DNA of 64,000 nucleotides, from NCBI RefSeq assembly GCF_958450345.1, contig NC_088781.1:69513240-69577239 (forward strand), in the 5' to 3' direction. Below, piece by piece: positions 35,498 through 47,694 of the stretch (positions are counted from its first letter, which is position 1; the number at the start of each line of letters is the position of its first letter). The translations under genes were made by a program, and so were the position numbers. Under the pieces are notes generated by a model that made no database searches, was not told the DNA's origin, and saw only the letters and a list, made by a program, of their open reading frames with translations. This DNA is from Calliphora vicina (lineage: Eukaryota; Arthropoda; Insecta; Diptera; Calliphoridae).

Positions 35498-36120
35498 TGT
35501 TTCGCTTACACCAAACAATTAAATTTTGGACTCAAAACGGCTGGTCCGATTTTGATAAAATTTTCACGGAATCTTCAGAAAAGCAGTGCGGGTAATACTG
35601 TAAAGTCAGATTTTTGACGGAATGGCGTGGCAAAATCAAATTTTTATACTACACCGATAATGACATAACAAAAAGATTATTGTATAAGTGATGATCTTCA
35701 ATTCTTATAGATAGTTTATTTAGGCCCTAATTTTGTAAATCACGCCACCAAAGTGATATTTACATGGAAAGCAAAAACAAAATTTTAAAAATTTGTTTTT
35801 GTTTAATATACAAAATTTTCAAATTATGAAATTTTGGTGCGTTTGTTCTGTTAAGAATTTTTTAAATTTTGTTTTTGCTTTCCATATAAATATCACTTTG
35901 TGACGTGATTTACAAAATTAGGGCCTTAGTTTCCTATATACAGGCTTACAAGGTCAGTGTTGTAAAAAAAAATTGTAAAAAAAATTTTTTTTCCAAAAAA
36001 TTTTCTTTTCCATTCGAGAAATAATAAATACTTTTTTTATTTCCAACGTTCAAACAATGACAATTTTCATTTCGTTGCTTAACATCATTCTAAAAATGAA
36101 TTGTTTGGTGTAAGCGAAAA
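35498..36120. mobile_element. TIR element TTTCGCTTACACCAAACAATT
   Basis: A 20-21 bp perfect inverted repeat ('ttcgcttacaccaaacaatt' at 35499 and its complement ending about 36119) surrounds about 620 bp, including the MITE 35720-35928. No target duplication was clearly seen. Confidence 0.6.
35720..35928. mobile_element. MITE, TIR TTAGGCCCTAATTTTGTAAA
   Basis: Ends 'aggccctaattttgtaaatc' and 'gatttacaaaattagggcct' are perfect inverted repeats. The next segment 'gtgatattta.atggaaagc' is also inverted, so the arms are about 60 bp. Same family as 22625-22737. Confidence 0.8.
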
Positions 36121-36261
36121 AAGGAATACATTCCAACACATGTCCGGTACTTAGAAGTTCTTTTATATTATCAATCGATGATAAACAATTTTGTTTACAT
36201 GCAATTTTGGCACCAACAAATTATGATGTTAACAAGCTCAATAAGCAAATACAATTGAAAC

Positions 36262-37271
36262 CATAGTAGAAAAATAGAAGGTAGTTTCATTCTATCTTTA
36301 TTTTTTAAAATTCTACGTCTGACATGCTTAAGGATTGTGACGTTTTCATAAAAATAGTAATGCCATATTAATTTTAAATTTTCCCTTTCATTCTTTGGGA
36401 ATATTTAAATTACATTAATTTGAAAAATATTTAAAAACTTAAAAATGAATTTATTTTCCCCAACTGCAAAAAAACAAAATATTTTTGCAAACATTCAAAC
36501 ATGATTTTTTTTAAAGTCTCTACATTACCCAACATACGACAACAGCGGCTGGCTATATCTAAAACTCATAGTAGGGCACCTTCGACATGCAAATTTTTTA
36601 AACGCGTGCCATTTTTTGTTTTCCATCAGATTTCAAAGACTTTTTATATTTTCTGAAAATGCTCGGCTAGATCTTGAAAATACATTCATGCGTGTCTCTT
36701 ATAATTAAAATATAAAATATTTGCATAGGGTGATTCACCCTTATTCTACTTGGCGTCGTCGACATCGTCGTCAATATTGAGTAAAAAAATGGTATATGTT
36801 TCTCCGAAATCGATAACAATTGGTAACTTTTTACAGAATTTTATACTTTTATAAGTCGGGTTAAAGTACAAAACGCTGTCAAAAGTTACCAATTGTTATC
36901 GATATCGGCGTAACATATACCATTTGTTGACTCAATATTGACGACGATGTCGACGACGCCAAGTAGAATAAGGGTGAATATAAATGGAAAAATGCATACG
37001 AAAAATACCTATAAAAATAGTCAACGTGTTTCAATTATAAGTAAGCGCACGTTAGAAATTGAATCAATAACTTCCAACACAACATAATACATTTTTATTT
37101 AAATACTAAATTATAAATTACACATTTTCTGTAATAAATGTCTCGATAATCAGAATCATTTTTAGGAATGTGGCAACGCTTTTCATAATTCTCACAAAAT
37201 AAGGAAACTTCAAAAAACCTTATTTTAAAAAACAAAATTTTATTGAAACTACCTTCTATATTTTTATCATG
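36262..37271. mobile_element. Second P-like element, TSD ATTGAAAC
   Basis: Same ends as 33605-34305 (CATAGTAGAAAAATAGAAGG; right complement CATGATAAAAATATAGAAGG), with ATTGAAAC at 36254-36261 and 37272-37279. Its THAP region (about 36445-36570) has lost the start codon and frame. The middle is replaced by unrelated DNA including the foldback 36733-36977. Confidence 0.85.
36733..36977. mobile_element. 245-bp foldback MITE with ~100-bp arms
   Basis: Left arm 'ttcacccttattctacttgg', then 'cgtcgtcgacatcgtcgtca', 'atggtatatgtt' and 'cgataacaattggtaacttt'; right arm is the complement with few changes. The loop is about 45 bp. Inside the second P-like element. Confidence 0.85.
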
Positions 37272-37279
37272 ATTGAAAC

Positions 37280-38605
37280 TGCCTGTCGAAACAATAAAAT
37301 ACAAATAGATTGACACAGTAATGAACGAAGAACAAGCCGTCGATAATCCTACTGAATTTTTGAATTCATTGGAACCAGCCGAAATGCTACCACATGTATT
37401 AACATTGAAGGTTGGATACTTTTTTGAAAAATATGACAAAAAATGCTTTTTAATGAGTTTTGGCATAGATACAAATTTTTCAAATTGAAATAAAATTTTT
37501 ATTTATTAATATTTTGTAATGAAATTTTACACTTATATAGATTTTTTTTATTGAAAATGGAGAAATGAAAACAAATTTTGAAATTTATAATCAGGAATCC
37601 CGCAATTACCAAAAAAGTATTGAAAAATTCCAAAAATGGGATTTTTTCGTTTTTTGGCTATAATATCCATACTAGGGGCGGGGTTATCGGAACCCTTTAC
37701 AAAATAATTAAGAACATATTGGGCCATCTAAAATATATTATTATAATTTGATATCGACTATGCGATTTGAGAATTTTTGCTCTAAATTTGAATTTTACAT
37801 AAAATCAAAAATTATAATCTTTTTTTCATTTAATATATTTGATGTAAAGTTAGCTTTTCAAAAAGTACAAATTCATTATACATTCTCTTAGACATTTTTT
37901 AGATAATTTAAAAAGAATAAAAGTACTTTTTTCCCCAAAAAATAGCGAAAAATCGCCTTTTTTATTTTCTTAAATTCAAATGCATTTAACTTTGGACTCA
38001 GTCATGATTTTTAACCAATTCTTTATTTGATATATATATATCTGTTGTTAATCCTATGAAAAAGTGGAGAAAATCGGGAAATATTTGGAACCGCGGTCAT
38101 CAAAAAACTGGAGTAGGGTGGGTAAAAATGTTGAAAATTTAATTTTCAAATACGAATATCTCCTAAGCTATAAAAGATAATTGAATCGGAACACAAACGA
38201 AGAAATATGATCATTTTTAAAATTGAACATACCTGAGGTGTCCTACTTTATGTACCCCTGGTACCGCTCGTGGTTGTGTCATGAGTATGTTCTGAGAAAG
38301 TAAGCAGGTTTTCGTAAAAACCCGCGTATAACAGCTTCCTACAAAAATAAATTCTGTGGAAAATTCTAGAAAGTAGATTAGCTTTATGTATAAACTTCCT
38401 TAAAACCACGAAGTTCTTCACATATGAAAAACTATGTCCTATTCAACTAAGCAATTGGAAGCATTTACAAGAATTGAAGCCTCTTATTCCAAAAGAATAT
38501 CATTATTTTTATGATTATTTTAAACATGCGGATAAAGATTAATTGTTTGTTGCATTTCAAAGTGGTTTAATGTGAAATTAATTAACTATTATTTCAAATT
38601 CTTTT
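37280..38605. other. Spacer, nothing identified
   Basis: A+T-rich. I found no supported coding, RNA or repeat feature. Confidence 0.4.
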
Positions 38606-38610
38606 AACAT

Positions 38611-39048
38611 TGTTGATTTGAAAAGCTTCTTTCAGGAATCTGTTTGGAAATTATAATTATTCTCGGAGCCGATAAACAAAATAAATAAGCTTATTTATTT
38701 TGCTCATGAAACAAACCCAATAGGAAATCAAAAGAAAAAATTAAACAAAGAAAAAGTAAGATTTTAGGACTTCTGAGGATAATTTATTGGATTCTTTTCA
38801 ATAAGGTTTACCTTTACCTTTCTGTAGGAATGATGTTAGAACAAGGGAGTAAAATATCTTAAGTTTAAAACGGAAACCACATTTTGGACATGTTGACCAG
38901 GTTGACAGATGGTTTTGGGCATTATTAGGGAAAGAGATGGCATGCTTTTCGTAACTTTCAGCCTTTATATAGATTGAAACAAAGGGGTAAAACTTTGCTC
39001 ATCTCTTATATTAAGGCTAAAAGAATTATTAAGCTTTTGGCATTAACA
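38611..39048 (-). repeat. BEL/Pao 3' LTR
   Basis: 438 bp; on the minus strand it runs TGTTAATGCC to AATCAACA. It differs from the other LTR by roughly eight substitutions and a small indel near 38641-38655. Confidence 0.93.
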
Positions 39049-39327
39049 TTGCCGCCCGCCTTGCAGGATGTGCAAGAGAAAAAAATGGAATAAGTCAGCC
39101 AGTCTTGTCCAATATGTTGCTTCTGTATGGAAATAGGAAAAATAGATATTAGAACAATTAATTCATGTATATGTAAAATAATCCATTTTTTTTTTCAATT
39201 GAATAAACAATATATATGATTATTTAATAAAAAATACTAAATTCAAAATAATAGAAAATCCATATAAGTACGTTTTATAATTTGTACGTTTATAATTTGC
39301 CTGAGCCTTAAAGTGCATTTATATAAA

Positions 39328-40211
39328 TTATAATGAGCAAGGACCATAAATGGCCCATCCAAATATGGTACTTTGCGCTGTCGGAAAGCCTACTCTAGAA
39401 AAAACGCCTTGGCATATGACCTTTGGATAAATGTCAACACCGATGACAATGTCAATGGCCGCAGATTCGTAGAACTTTGAGTCAGCTAGGAAAAGGTCTC
39501 TAAAGTTCTTTTTATATGATTCGGGTAATAATTGTGTTGGAGTATGTATCGTTATACGATTGTCAACCCGAAAAGTGCCTTCAATATTCGAATTAGAATC
39601 GTATCTCGATTTCAAAACAAGTGGGCATATAGTCTCTCCTTGCAGTGAATACGCTGTCAATTCCAGTTTATCGATCAACCTCTTAGAAACGCGACTAATT
39701 GCCGACCCAGAATCTAGTAAACAACGAGCGTGGGACGTTGTGGATCCGATTTTTACTAGGACAGTAGGAAGAAGGATTAGAGTGTTCTGGCGGATAATTT
39801 GAGTCAAGGAGGTTGGATTCGGATTGGACTTAGCTGGAGATGGATTATCGTTTGTCGACTTTCGAGATTTTGAAGAAGTAGACGGAGTCGGATCGGGAGA
39901 TGGTGAACGAGATTGATTTGCAGGTAAGAGGTCTTTAACCAATCTAGGGTTAACGTGGAGTAACGTGTGGTGAAATTTGCTACAATGCTTACATCCATGT
40001 TTGGAGAAGCATGTACCTTTGGAATGATCGTGTGCTAAACAGTTAGAACAGTACTTGTTCTTACGAACAGCACTTATACGATCGGATATATTCATCGCTA
40101 AAAACTTTCGGCATAATCGAAGAGGATGTGGTCGATTGCAGATGCGACAAGGAAATGCGTTGTAGGTTCCAGGGAAGTAGATGCGGATTTTGTGGAGGAA
40201 ATTTTAGGCAT
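39328..40211 (-). CDS. Extra downstream ORF: zinc knuckles plus aspartic protease
   Basis: Lies 3' of integrase, in an unusual place. On the minus strand a strong acceptor ('attttttctttcag', AG at 40218-40219) is followed six bases later by ATG 40211-40209. A Ser/Thr-rich leader is followed, after a probable 1-nt frameshift near 40155, by Cys/His repeats: 'CRICNRPHPLRLCRKFL' and 'KYCSNCLAHDHSKGTC', then 'C..C...HHTLLH'. A Ser/Pro linker follows, then a retropepsin with the intact active site 'CLLDSGSAISRVSKRL' and the C-terminal 'IDIVIGVDIYPKVICQG' and 'STIFGWAIYGP', then a stop. Full length would be about 294 residues. It resembles the Gag zinc-knuckle/protease junction of the same element but is strongly diverged. 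A spliced subgenomic product is inferred. Confidence 0.7.
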
Positions 40212-40265
40212 GGCGAACTGAAAGAAAAAATATTACAAGTAAGTTACAGTGAATCGAAGCGATGT

Positions 40266-42497
40266 CTATACGGCAGGCAATACTATAAGTTTAACAACAG
40301 GTCGAGTTATTAATCCGCGTTGAGTTAAAACATCAGCTACGCGTACGCGATTGTCCGGACCAGAATATATTTTAACAATTCGACCGAGTCTCCACGAGTT
40401 CGGTGGGAGGTTTTCATCCTTGATAACTACCATAATACCTTCCTGAAGGTTTACCTCAGGTCTCTGCAATTTAACTCGTTTGTTCATCTCTTTCAAATAT
40501 TCATTTTTCCAACGCAGGCACAAGTTTCGGTGGATAAGCTTAAGTCTCTGCCACCTATTTATTAACGAAATGGACGAATCATCAACTTGGGGATCAATAG
40601 GTGCTAGAATTAGAGTTCCGATTAGAAAATGTCCTGGGGTCAGTGTACAGAGATCTGTGGGATCAGTTGAAATTGGCCGGGAATTAAGACATGATTCAAT
40701 TTTGGACAATAGAGTTGTTAACTCTTCGAATGTATATTTATAGCAACCGGTTATTTTGCGGAAATGTGTCTTAAAAGACTTTACTCCAGCCTCCCAAAGT
40801 CCACCCATGTGAGGAGCCGCCGCAGGTATAAAATGCCACGAAATATTATGATGAGCATAATCAGCTATGATGCGTTGTTGGGATGTTTGGATAAATTCTC
40901 TTGCCAGAATCCTAGAAGCGCCCACAAATGTAGTACCGTTATCGGAATAAAGATTTAACGGACATTCTCGACGAGAAACGAACCGACTAAAGGCCGCAAG
41001 AAACGCTTGTGTGGACAAGTCAGATGTGGCTTCAAGATGGATTGCCTTTGTGGAGAAACAGACAAATACGCATACGTATCCCTTGGAAATTTTACATGCT
41101 CGGCCTGAATAGCTTTTGACATCGATTGGTCCTGCAAAATCTATGCCAGTATTAGCAAATGGACGTGTAATTTCGGACCTCTCCGGAGGCAATGCCGCCA
41201 TTATTTGCTTTTGGCACTTCTTTTTATAAATAACACATATCTTGCATTTGTTTATTGTAGTTTTTATAAGGTTTTTCGCCTTAGGAATCCAAAACTGTGT
41301 TCTTAGAAGACTCAGGACTAATTGATTTCCACCGTGAAGACTAATGTCATGGACAAATTTGACCAGAAGTCTAGAATAGTTGGAATTATAAGGAATAATG
41401 ATTGGATGTTTCTCGTCATAGGTAAGCCCTGGTGAAGATTCTAGTCGACCACAAGAACGAATTACTCCTTCTGCATCAAGAAACGGATTTAAGTTCAAGA
41501 TAGTACTAGTTTTGCAAATGGTTTGTCTACCGGAAAGAGCTTTGTACTCGTTCGGATAATGAGCTTTTTGGTATACGGAAATAAGATAGGTTTTCACAAA
41601 ACTTATTTCGGAGGGAGAAATTAAAAGTGAAGTTTTATGGAAATTGGAACGATATCGGATGTGCGTTCTATAGAAAAAACGATAGACATATGCCATAACT
41701 CGCATTGCTCTACTAAAAGAGGAAAATCGTTCTAAAATATCTTCAAAATTCGTAAAATAAGAGAAATGTACATTTATTGCCTTAGCTTCTAGGTCTGTGT
41801 TTGGAATGTTGGACTTACAGGGATTTGGCCAATTTTCTTCTGTTTCATTAAGCCAATGAGGCCCAAACCACCATAACTCATTTTGAACTAAGTCCTGTGG
41901 ATATAAACCTCGACTAGCTAAATCTGATGGATTAGCTTCCGAGTTTATATGTCTCCAATTGGAATATGTGACAACTTGAGTAATCTTCGTTACTCTGTTT
42001 GCTACAAATGTTTGCCAACAACATGACGGTTTTGCCAGCCAAGATAATACAATTGTGGAATCTGTCCAACAGAAAATGGAATATTTGTCAACATCTAACC
42101 TTGGAAGCAGATTATCTATCATCTCGGCTAAGAGAACTGCTCCACAAAGTTCTAATCTTGGAATGGACAACGTCTTAATAGGGGCCACTTTAGTTTTAGA
42201 GGATATCAGATGAGTGGAAATGGAGCTGGAATCTGTTATTCGGATATATAATGACGCTGCATATGCCTTTTCAGATGCATCGCAGAATCCATGGAATTGG
42301 ATTTTGGCAGTGGGATGATAATCAATCCATCGAGGAATACGGATGGTATTGATAGCGGAATAATTGGACTGAAAGGTTTTCCATTGATTAAGAGCATCTG
42401 GGGAAAGATTTTCATCCCAACCAGTACCATCGACCCATATTTTTTGCATAAGGATTTTTGCAAGGACTATACAAGGCGCTATCAAATAACTTTGCAA
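40266..42497 (-). CDS. BEL/Pao Pol: RNase H and integrase
   Basis: An open frame of 743 codons. It begins just after the RT thumb region. RNase H: 'HGFCDASEKAYAASLYIR' (about residue 70), 'ELCGAVLLAEM', 'CWTDSTIVLSWL'. Integrase zinc domain: 'HDISLHGGNQ' with 'CKICVIYKKKC' (residues about 385-425). Catalytic core: 'GIDFAGPID' (D), 'NLYSDNGTTF' (D) and 'GGLWEAGVKSFK' (E), the DDE triad, residues about 455-570. The C terminus contains 'NSWRLGRIVKIYSGPDNRVR', the usual BEL/Pao tail. The first ATG is not the true start: it follows a small deletion that removes a few codons at the RT-RNase H connection ('AKLFD' to 'APCIVLAKI') and shifts the frame from the upstream RT. Confidence 0.9.
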   Translation of the reverse strand: MQSYLIAPCIVLAKILMQKIWVDGTGWDENLSPDALNQWKTFQSNYSAINTIRIPRWIDYHPTAKIQFHGFCDASEKAYAASLYIRITDSSSISTHLISSKTKVAPIKTLSIPRLELCGAVLLAEMIDNLLPRLDVDKYSIFCWTDSTIVLSWLAKPSCCWQTFVANRVTKITQVVTYSNWRHINSEANPSDLASRGLYPQDLVQNELWWFGPHWLNETEENWPNPCKSNIPNTDLEAKAINVHFSYFTNFEDILERFSSFSRAMRVMAYVYRFFYRTHIRYRSNFHKTSLLISPSEISFVKTYLISVYQKAHYPNEYKALSGRQTICKTSTILNLNPFLDAEGVIRSCGRLESSPGLTYDEKHPIIIPYNSNYSRLLVKFVHDISLHGGNQLVLSLLRTQFWIPKAKNLIKTTINKCKICVIYKKKCQKQIMAALPPERSEITRPFANTGIDFAGPIDVKSYSGRACKISKGYVCVFVCFSTKAIHLEATSDLSTQAFLAAFSRFVSRRECPLNLYSDNGTTFVGASRILAREFIQTSQQRIIADYAHHNISWHFIPAAAPHMGGLWEAGVKSFKTHFRKITGCYKYTFEELTTLLSKIESCLNSRPISTDPTDLCTLTPGHFLIGTLILAPIDPQVDDSSISLINRWQRLKLIHRNLCLRWKNEYLKEMNKRVKLQRPEVNLQEGIMVVIKDENLPPNSWRLGRIVKIYSGPDNRVRVADVLTQRGLITRPVVKLIVLPAV

Positions 42498-43480
42498 TGT
42501 TGGATAAAACTTGACTCTTCATGTAATTTTTGGTTTCTGGAAACGGATTTGCTGCAAAATAAAAGTTATCTGAACAAGCATTCCATCGTATGCCTAGCGT
42601 TTTTGCGGAACTGTTGTCTTCTAACTTTAGGAATTCCTCATGGAGTAGATGGTCTGAATATTGCCTTGGAATTTGATGTCCACTTTCTTAAAGAAAAGCC
42701 AGCGGAATCTAAAGCTCGTATGAGTTCATTTCTTGCTTTTATGGAATCCTGTTGCGTATAAAATCCAGCTAGGACATCATCGACATACATGGAATTCCAG
42801 AGAATATTACTAGCAAAGTCATTTTGGAGAATTGGACCAACATGGAGTACGGAATTTAAGCTTTGCCCATTAGATGAAGGAGCGGAGGCATTAAAAACAA
42901 CTCGGAGTTTTGTAGAAACACTGTCGGGTTTTATAACTGCATGATGCGGCAAGTAGTAAACTTTTGGACTTTCGGAGAGTTCAGGAGAGGTTACTTTAGA
43001 CATATGATCCAAATCTTCATACTCCAGAACTACTTTATCGTACTCAGCCTTAAAATCGGGAGTTCGAAGCAACCTAGCCTCGTTCCGAAAGAATTGTGCC
43101 ATCGCACTGCTTCTAGAGTTACCTAAACTCAACTTTTCAGGAAATTCTTCCTTGAAGGGAAGCGAAACGATATATCGCCCGTCAAAATTCCTTTTTGTCG
43201 TACGAATATATAAGTTTTCACAAGCCTGATTGGATGGGGATACATAGTTCTTCCGTGGAAGATCCTCGACCTCCCAAAAACGTGAAATTTCTTTATCTAA
43301 AGAAATTTGATATTATAGTGGGACTTGGCTTCGTGTTGTGGGAGATTGAACCAGTAAGAATCCATCCGAAGATGGTTTCTTGAGCTATTAGGGATTCACA
43401 GACATTATGCTTGATGCCTGAACAAATAACAGAAGGAAAAATGTCACCACCAATAAGGATATCAATTCTTGCACTGGAGT
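42498..43480 (-). pseudogene. BEL/Pao Pol: protease remnant and deleted RT
   Basis: On the minus strand 43470-43310 gives only the C-terminal half of the protease region ('ARIDILIGGDIFPSVICSG', 'ETIFGWILTGSI'); the DSG active site is missing. Frameshifts and stops follow. The frame 43132-42638 is RT: 'VYYLPHHAVIKPDSVSTKLR', 'VVFNASAPSSNGQSLNSVL', then after 'LQND' an abrupt jump to 'NSMYVDDVLAGF', the catalytic YVDD box. About 100 residues of RT palm, including the first catalytic Asp, are deleted. The RT thumb then continues in shifted frame to 42500. Confidence 0.88.
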
Positions 43481-43489
43481 AGAATTTAC

Positions 43490-44820
43490 CTAGTAAACGC
43501 CCTTAGAATGTGTAGCGAAACAGGATTGTACACTACCAGAATTTGAAATATTAGCGGACTGTATATTGGAAGCGTTAGGACTAGGGTATGGGGTTGAATT
43601 AGGATTAAGATTCGAAGTATTACTTGAACTGGGTATTGCAGGAGATGAAGTTTGATTATCCATTTCTTTGTGCAAAAGAGTATTATGTCTCTTTTGGCAC
43701 TTAAAACAGCAGTATTTGCTTGGGCAATTTCTTGCGCTATGAGTTTTTGAAAAACAGTTTAGACATAAACCTTCCTTTTTTATTTCCTGCAAACGTCGTT
43801 GGTAATCCATATTAAGAAATTTTGGACATTTGCGGATAGGATGGCTCTCTTTTGGACATAGTTGGCACTTGGGAATTGTGACGTTTGCTTGGAAACTGTG
43901 AACCCTTTTGTTAGAATTCGTGTTGGAGCTAGGCTTGGAGGATTTTGTATCGTTATTTTTGGAAGTATTTATACCACGAATTACAGAAACCGATTCTAAT
44001 GTCCTATTAGTAAGAAACTCATTTAATTCGGACCATTTTGGAATAACTGTTTTGTCCTTTAGCTCTTGTTCCCATAAGGTCAGTGTATTCTCAGGAAGTC
44101 TGTTTGTACAAATAAATACAAAAATTGGGTCCCAACTGGCAACATCAACATCATAATGTGTTAGTATACTGATACATGAGTTTATCTCTCTTTGTAACTG
44201 TTTCAAAGCCTTACCCGATTCGGAATTTATAGTCTGTAGGTTGAAAAGGATCTTCAACTGACCATTGACTAGAACTCTTCGGTTCTCGAAACGCAAACAC
44301 AGATTTTTCCAGGCAATATCGAAACCCTGATTGGTCAGAGGACTTTTTTGGACAATTTTCTTGACCTCACCTTTTGTTTTCTGTGTTAGGTAAAACAACT
44401 TTTCAACATTGCTGGCTCTGGAATTCGAAACAACAGCAGTAAATATATCACGGAAAGTGGGCCAGCTGGCGTAATCACCATGAAATGTTTCTATTTCAAT
44501 AGGAGGCAAGTTAAGGCTATGTGACACGGAATAAACTGGACTTTGCAATCCCAAATCGAGGGAAGGAACAGGGTGAACAGTATTATTTGCTCTTTCAGAA
44601 TTATTACTAAATCGATGGGATCCTCATTTTCATTAACTTCCTTTTCATTCTCAACCAGAATTTTCTCGTAGGCTGCCTTTATGCGGGTCCAAATTGATTT
44701 TAGTTCATATCGGTGAACCTCTAGTGCATGACAAGAAGTCACAGGGTAATGGTTATTGTTAAGGTCAGCCTCGAATTCGACAATGCTATCGGCTAAACGG
44801 ATACATTGATCCAATGACAT
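43490..44820 (-). pseudogene. BEL/Pao Gag, one frameshift
   Basis: Start ATG 44820 ('MSLDQCIRLADSIVEFEADL'). The frame shifts near 44610 into 44554-43490. The body is the DUF1759-type capsid region ('PIEIETFHGDYASWPTFRDI', 'KLFYLTQKTKGEVKKIV', 'WDPIFVFICTNRLPENTL'). Zinc-binding repeats follow: 'CQLCPKESHPIRKCPKFL', 'GLCLNCFSKTHSARNCPSKY' and 'CCFKCQKRHNTLLHK'. The end is a Ser/Asn/Pro-rich linker ending in a stop, where a deletion joined it out of frame to the protease remnant. Confidence 0.9.
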
Positions 44821-46182
44821 TTTTGAAACTCAACTCTAAACCGAGAGAATTGGAATTAAAATAAAAGCAAACCAATTTATTTGACAGAGAAGGAAAACAG
44901 AACTTCAGTTTCCCAATAACAAGGCGAAAATAAATGGAGTGAACTCAAGCAGATGTCGAAATTAGAACAGTGAACCGATAAAATGTACTAAAATATATAG
45001 GATAACAGGAAAAAAATCGATAAGGAACAATAAAATTTAATGTTTTCACTGGATAAAAACTTTACCATTAATATTTTTACAATATATCGATAAATGTGGA
45101 TCTAATAAAAAGCGAAAAAGAAATCATATATTTAAGTCCCAGGCTTAGGAAGTGATGTCACTTATTTAAGTGACTTGAATGAAGATCAGCTGTTATTGGA
45201 AATAGTATTAGCAAAAAGATCATTCACCTTTTACTTATGGGAAATTGTACTACACTTCCACGATTCCCAACAATCGGTCTGTTCGCGAATGTTTATACCA
45301 CAAAAATAATGTTTGTACACAATTGTGGGAGATGAAAGCAAACTTCCAAGAAACTTCCCAACAATCGGTCTGTTCGCATAGATGAAACAGTAGATATAAA
45401 TATTTTAATTTTTGAATATAATTAAATGATTCACTTTTAGAACTTTATAAATAAATGAAATAATTTAAAATAATAACAAAAAGAATTTGTGTATGAAGTA
45501 TTTCTAACACAAATTTACTCTTACAACGTAAGAAGAAAAAAAATAGAAAGGAAAAAATATGTGTTGAAATAATAATAAAAAATATACATAAAGAGTAACA
45601 AAATTTATCGAAATAAATTTCCAAATATTAACAACTTCAAAAGGCCATGAACCGACCTAGTGTAAAGTTATTTTGCTGTTTCAATAAATAAAATTACTTC
45701 CAAAATATTATTAATGTATGGAATTCAGAGACAAAATACCACCAGTGTTGCCGAGTAACCAAAATATGGCAACATAAACGGATGTGACTACTGACTAGCT
45801 ATGTGTATTGTATTTTGTAAAGCCTTTTCAATTCGTAAAATAACAAATGAATTTATATTTTCGACTTGAATTTTATAATATTTGGAAAATGAATTTTATA
45901 ATTTTTTAAACGAAATTTTTGTCATAAAAAATACATATATGACAAAAAAATTATTTTGGTGATAAAAACCAAACTTATGTATATCGAATTCGTTTGAAAA
46001 TAATAAAATTATTTAATTTGATTAAAATAAAAATCTTAAAGAAAATCTCCCTAGTAATAAATATATTTGATATACATATAATATTTACTATGTTGTTCAA
46101 TTATGAATATATGAATGAAAAGGTGCACTATGGTAACACCGTTTGTTAAACAACTGGAATAAGCGTATACACACTTACATAT
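44821..46182 (-). other. BEL leader, gag-proximal part
   Basis: Untranslated leader between gag and the large insertion. It contains a direct repeat 'ttcccaacaatcggtctgtt' at about 45264 and 45355. Nothing coding. Confidence 0.6.
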
Positions 46183-46860
46183 ATGGGGAATTTCACGTCA
46201 AGTGAACCAACTTTTGAAATCGATGTCTTCCGATCGCGATGAAATTTGCACCAATGTTAGTTCTATTGGATAGTAATTCGGACACCATTTTTCAACAAGA
46301 TCGGTCAAGAACTCTCTGAGTTATAGGAGGTCAAAATTTGACATTTTGGCCAAACAGGTGTTTTTTTTATCCATATAACTTATTACCTATTGTTCTTAGC
46401 AAAATGTGTCCCAAATAGTTTAGATAGCTATTTATGCAATCTTTCGAAAAAAAAATTAAAAAAATTTAATAAAATATTTTTGATTTTTTTTTTAAATCAA
46501 AAATATTTTTGACGTTTTTTTTCAAAATGGGCCCTTTTTATTTTTTTTTTTATTTTTTTTAAGAAAGCTTAGGTCTTTTCCTAAGCGACCTATATGGTCG
46601 CTTAGTGGGATGCGAATGGGATATCTATCAAAAAAAATATTTTGTAACTCAAGATTTAAAATTTTTGAATTTTTTTGCAAAATCAAAAACTTTGTTGACT
46701 TTTTTTTAAAAAAATGGACCCATTTTTTAATTTTTTTTTTGCTCAGAAGAAAGCTTATGTGTTTTCCTTTAACACCCTTTTTGTCGCTTAGTGGGATGCG
46801 AGTGGGATATCTATAAAAAAATGTTTTGTAACTCAAGACAAAGATTTTTAAATTTGCACT
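46183..46860. repeat. Left terminal inverted repeat of large transposon
   Basis: Matches 51180-53081 in reverse, apart from MITE B and one extra 185-bp unit on the right side. The frames read through it (46522-46836 and similar) are spurious. Confidence 0.8.
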
Positions 46861-47087
46861 ATTTTAATTTTTTTCATATTTGTGTGTAAACCTTAAAAAT
46901 TAAACTTACGCAGAGAAACTAGATACATTAGCCTTTCCGATGGTATGTAACATACCCAACTAAAATTTCATAGCCTCGATACTGTAATACCCATAATATG
47001 TTAACCTCAGGAATAAAAATCACTTTTTTTTCTATGGAATGTTGAATAATTTAATTTTGTTATTTATTTGTAATAATAATTAATTTA

Positions 47088-47602
<515 letters not shown>

Positions 47603-47694
47603 GATGAATAATTTAGTAAAATTTAATCTTAATCACAATAGATCAATTTATATAATAACTATTTTTACACTTAATTTATGAAGTTTTTAAATTT

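Noticed and set aside
37095..37466. 123-codon minus frame
   Set aside because: Overlaps the right end of the second P-like element and unrelated flank. No motif seen; likely chance.
40480..43383. Several plus-strand frames of 60-156 codons
   Set aside because: Shadows of the BEL pol coding strand.
46522..46836. 104-codon minus frame and similar frames at 46610, 51401, 51510, 60753 and 60838
   Set aside because: They are translations of the 185-bp TIR units. They recur in several frames and are poly-Lys/Phe-rich because of A/T runs.
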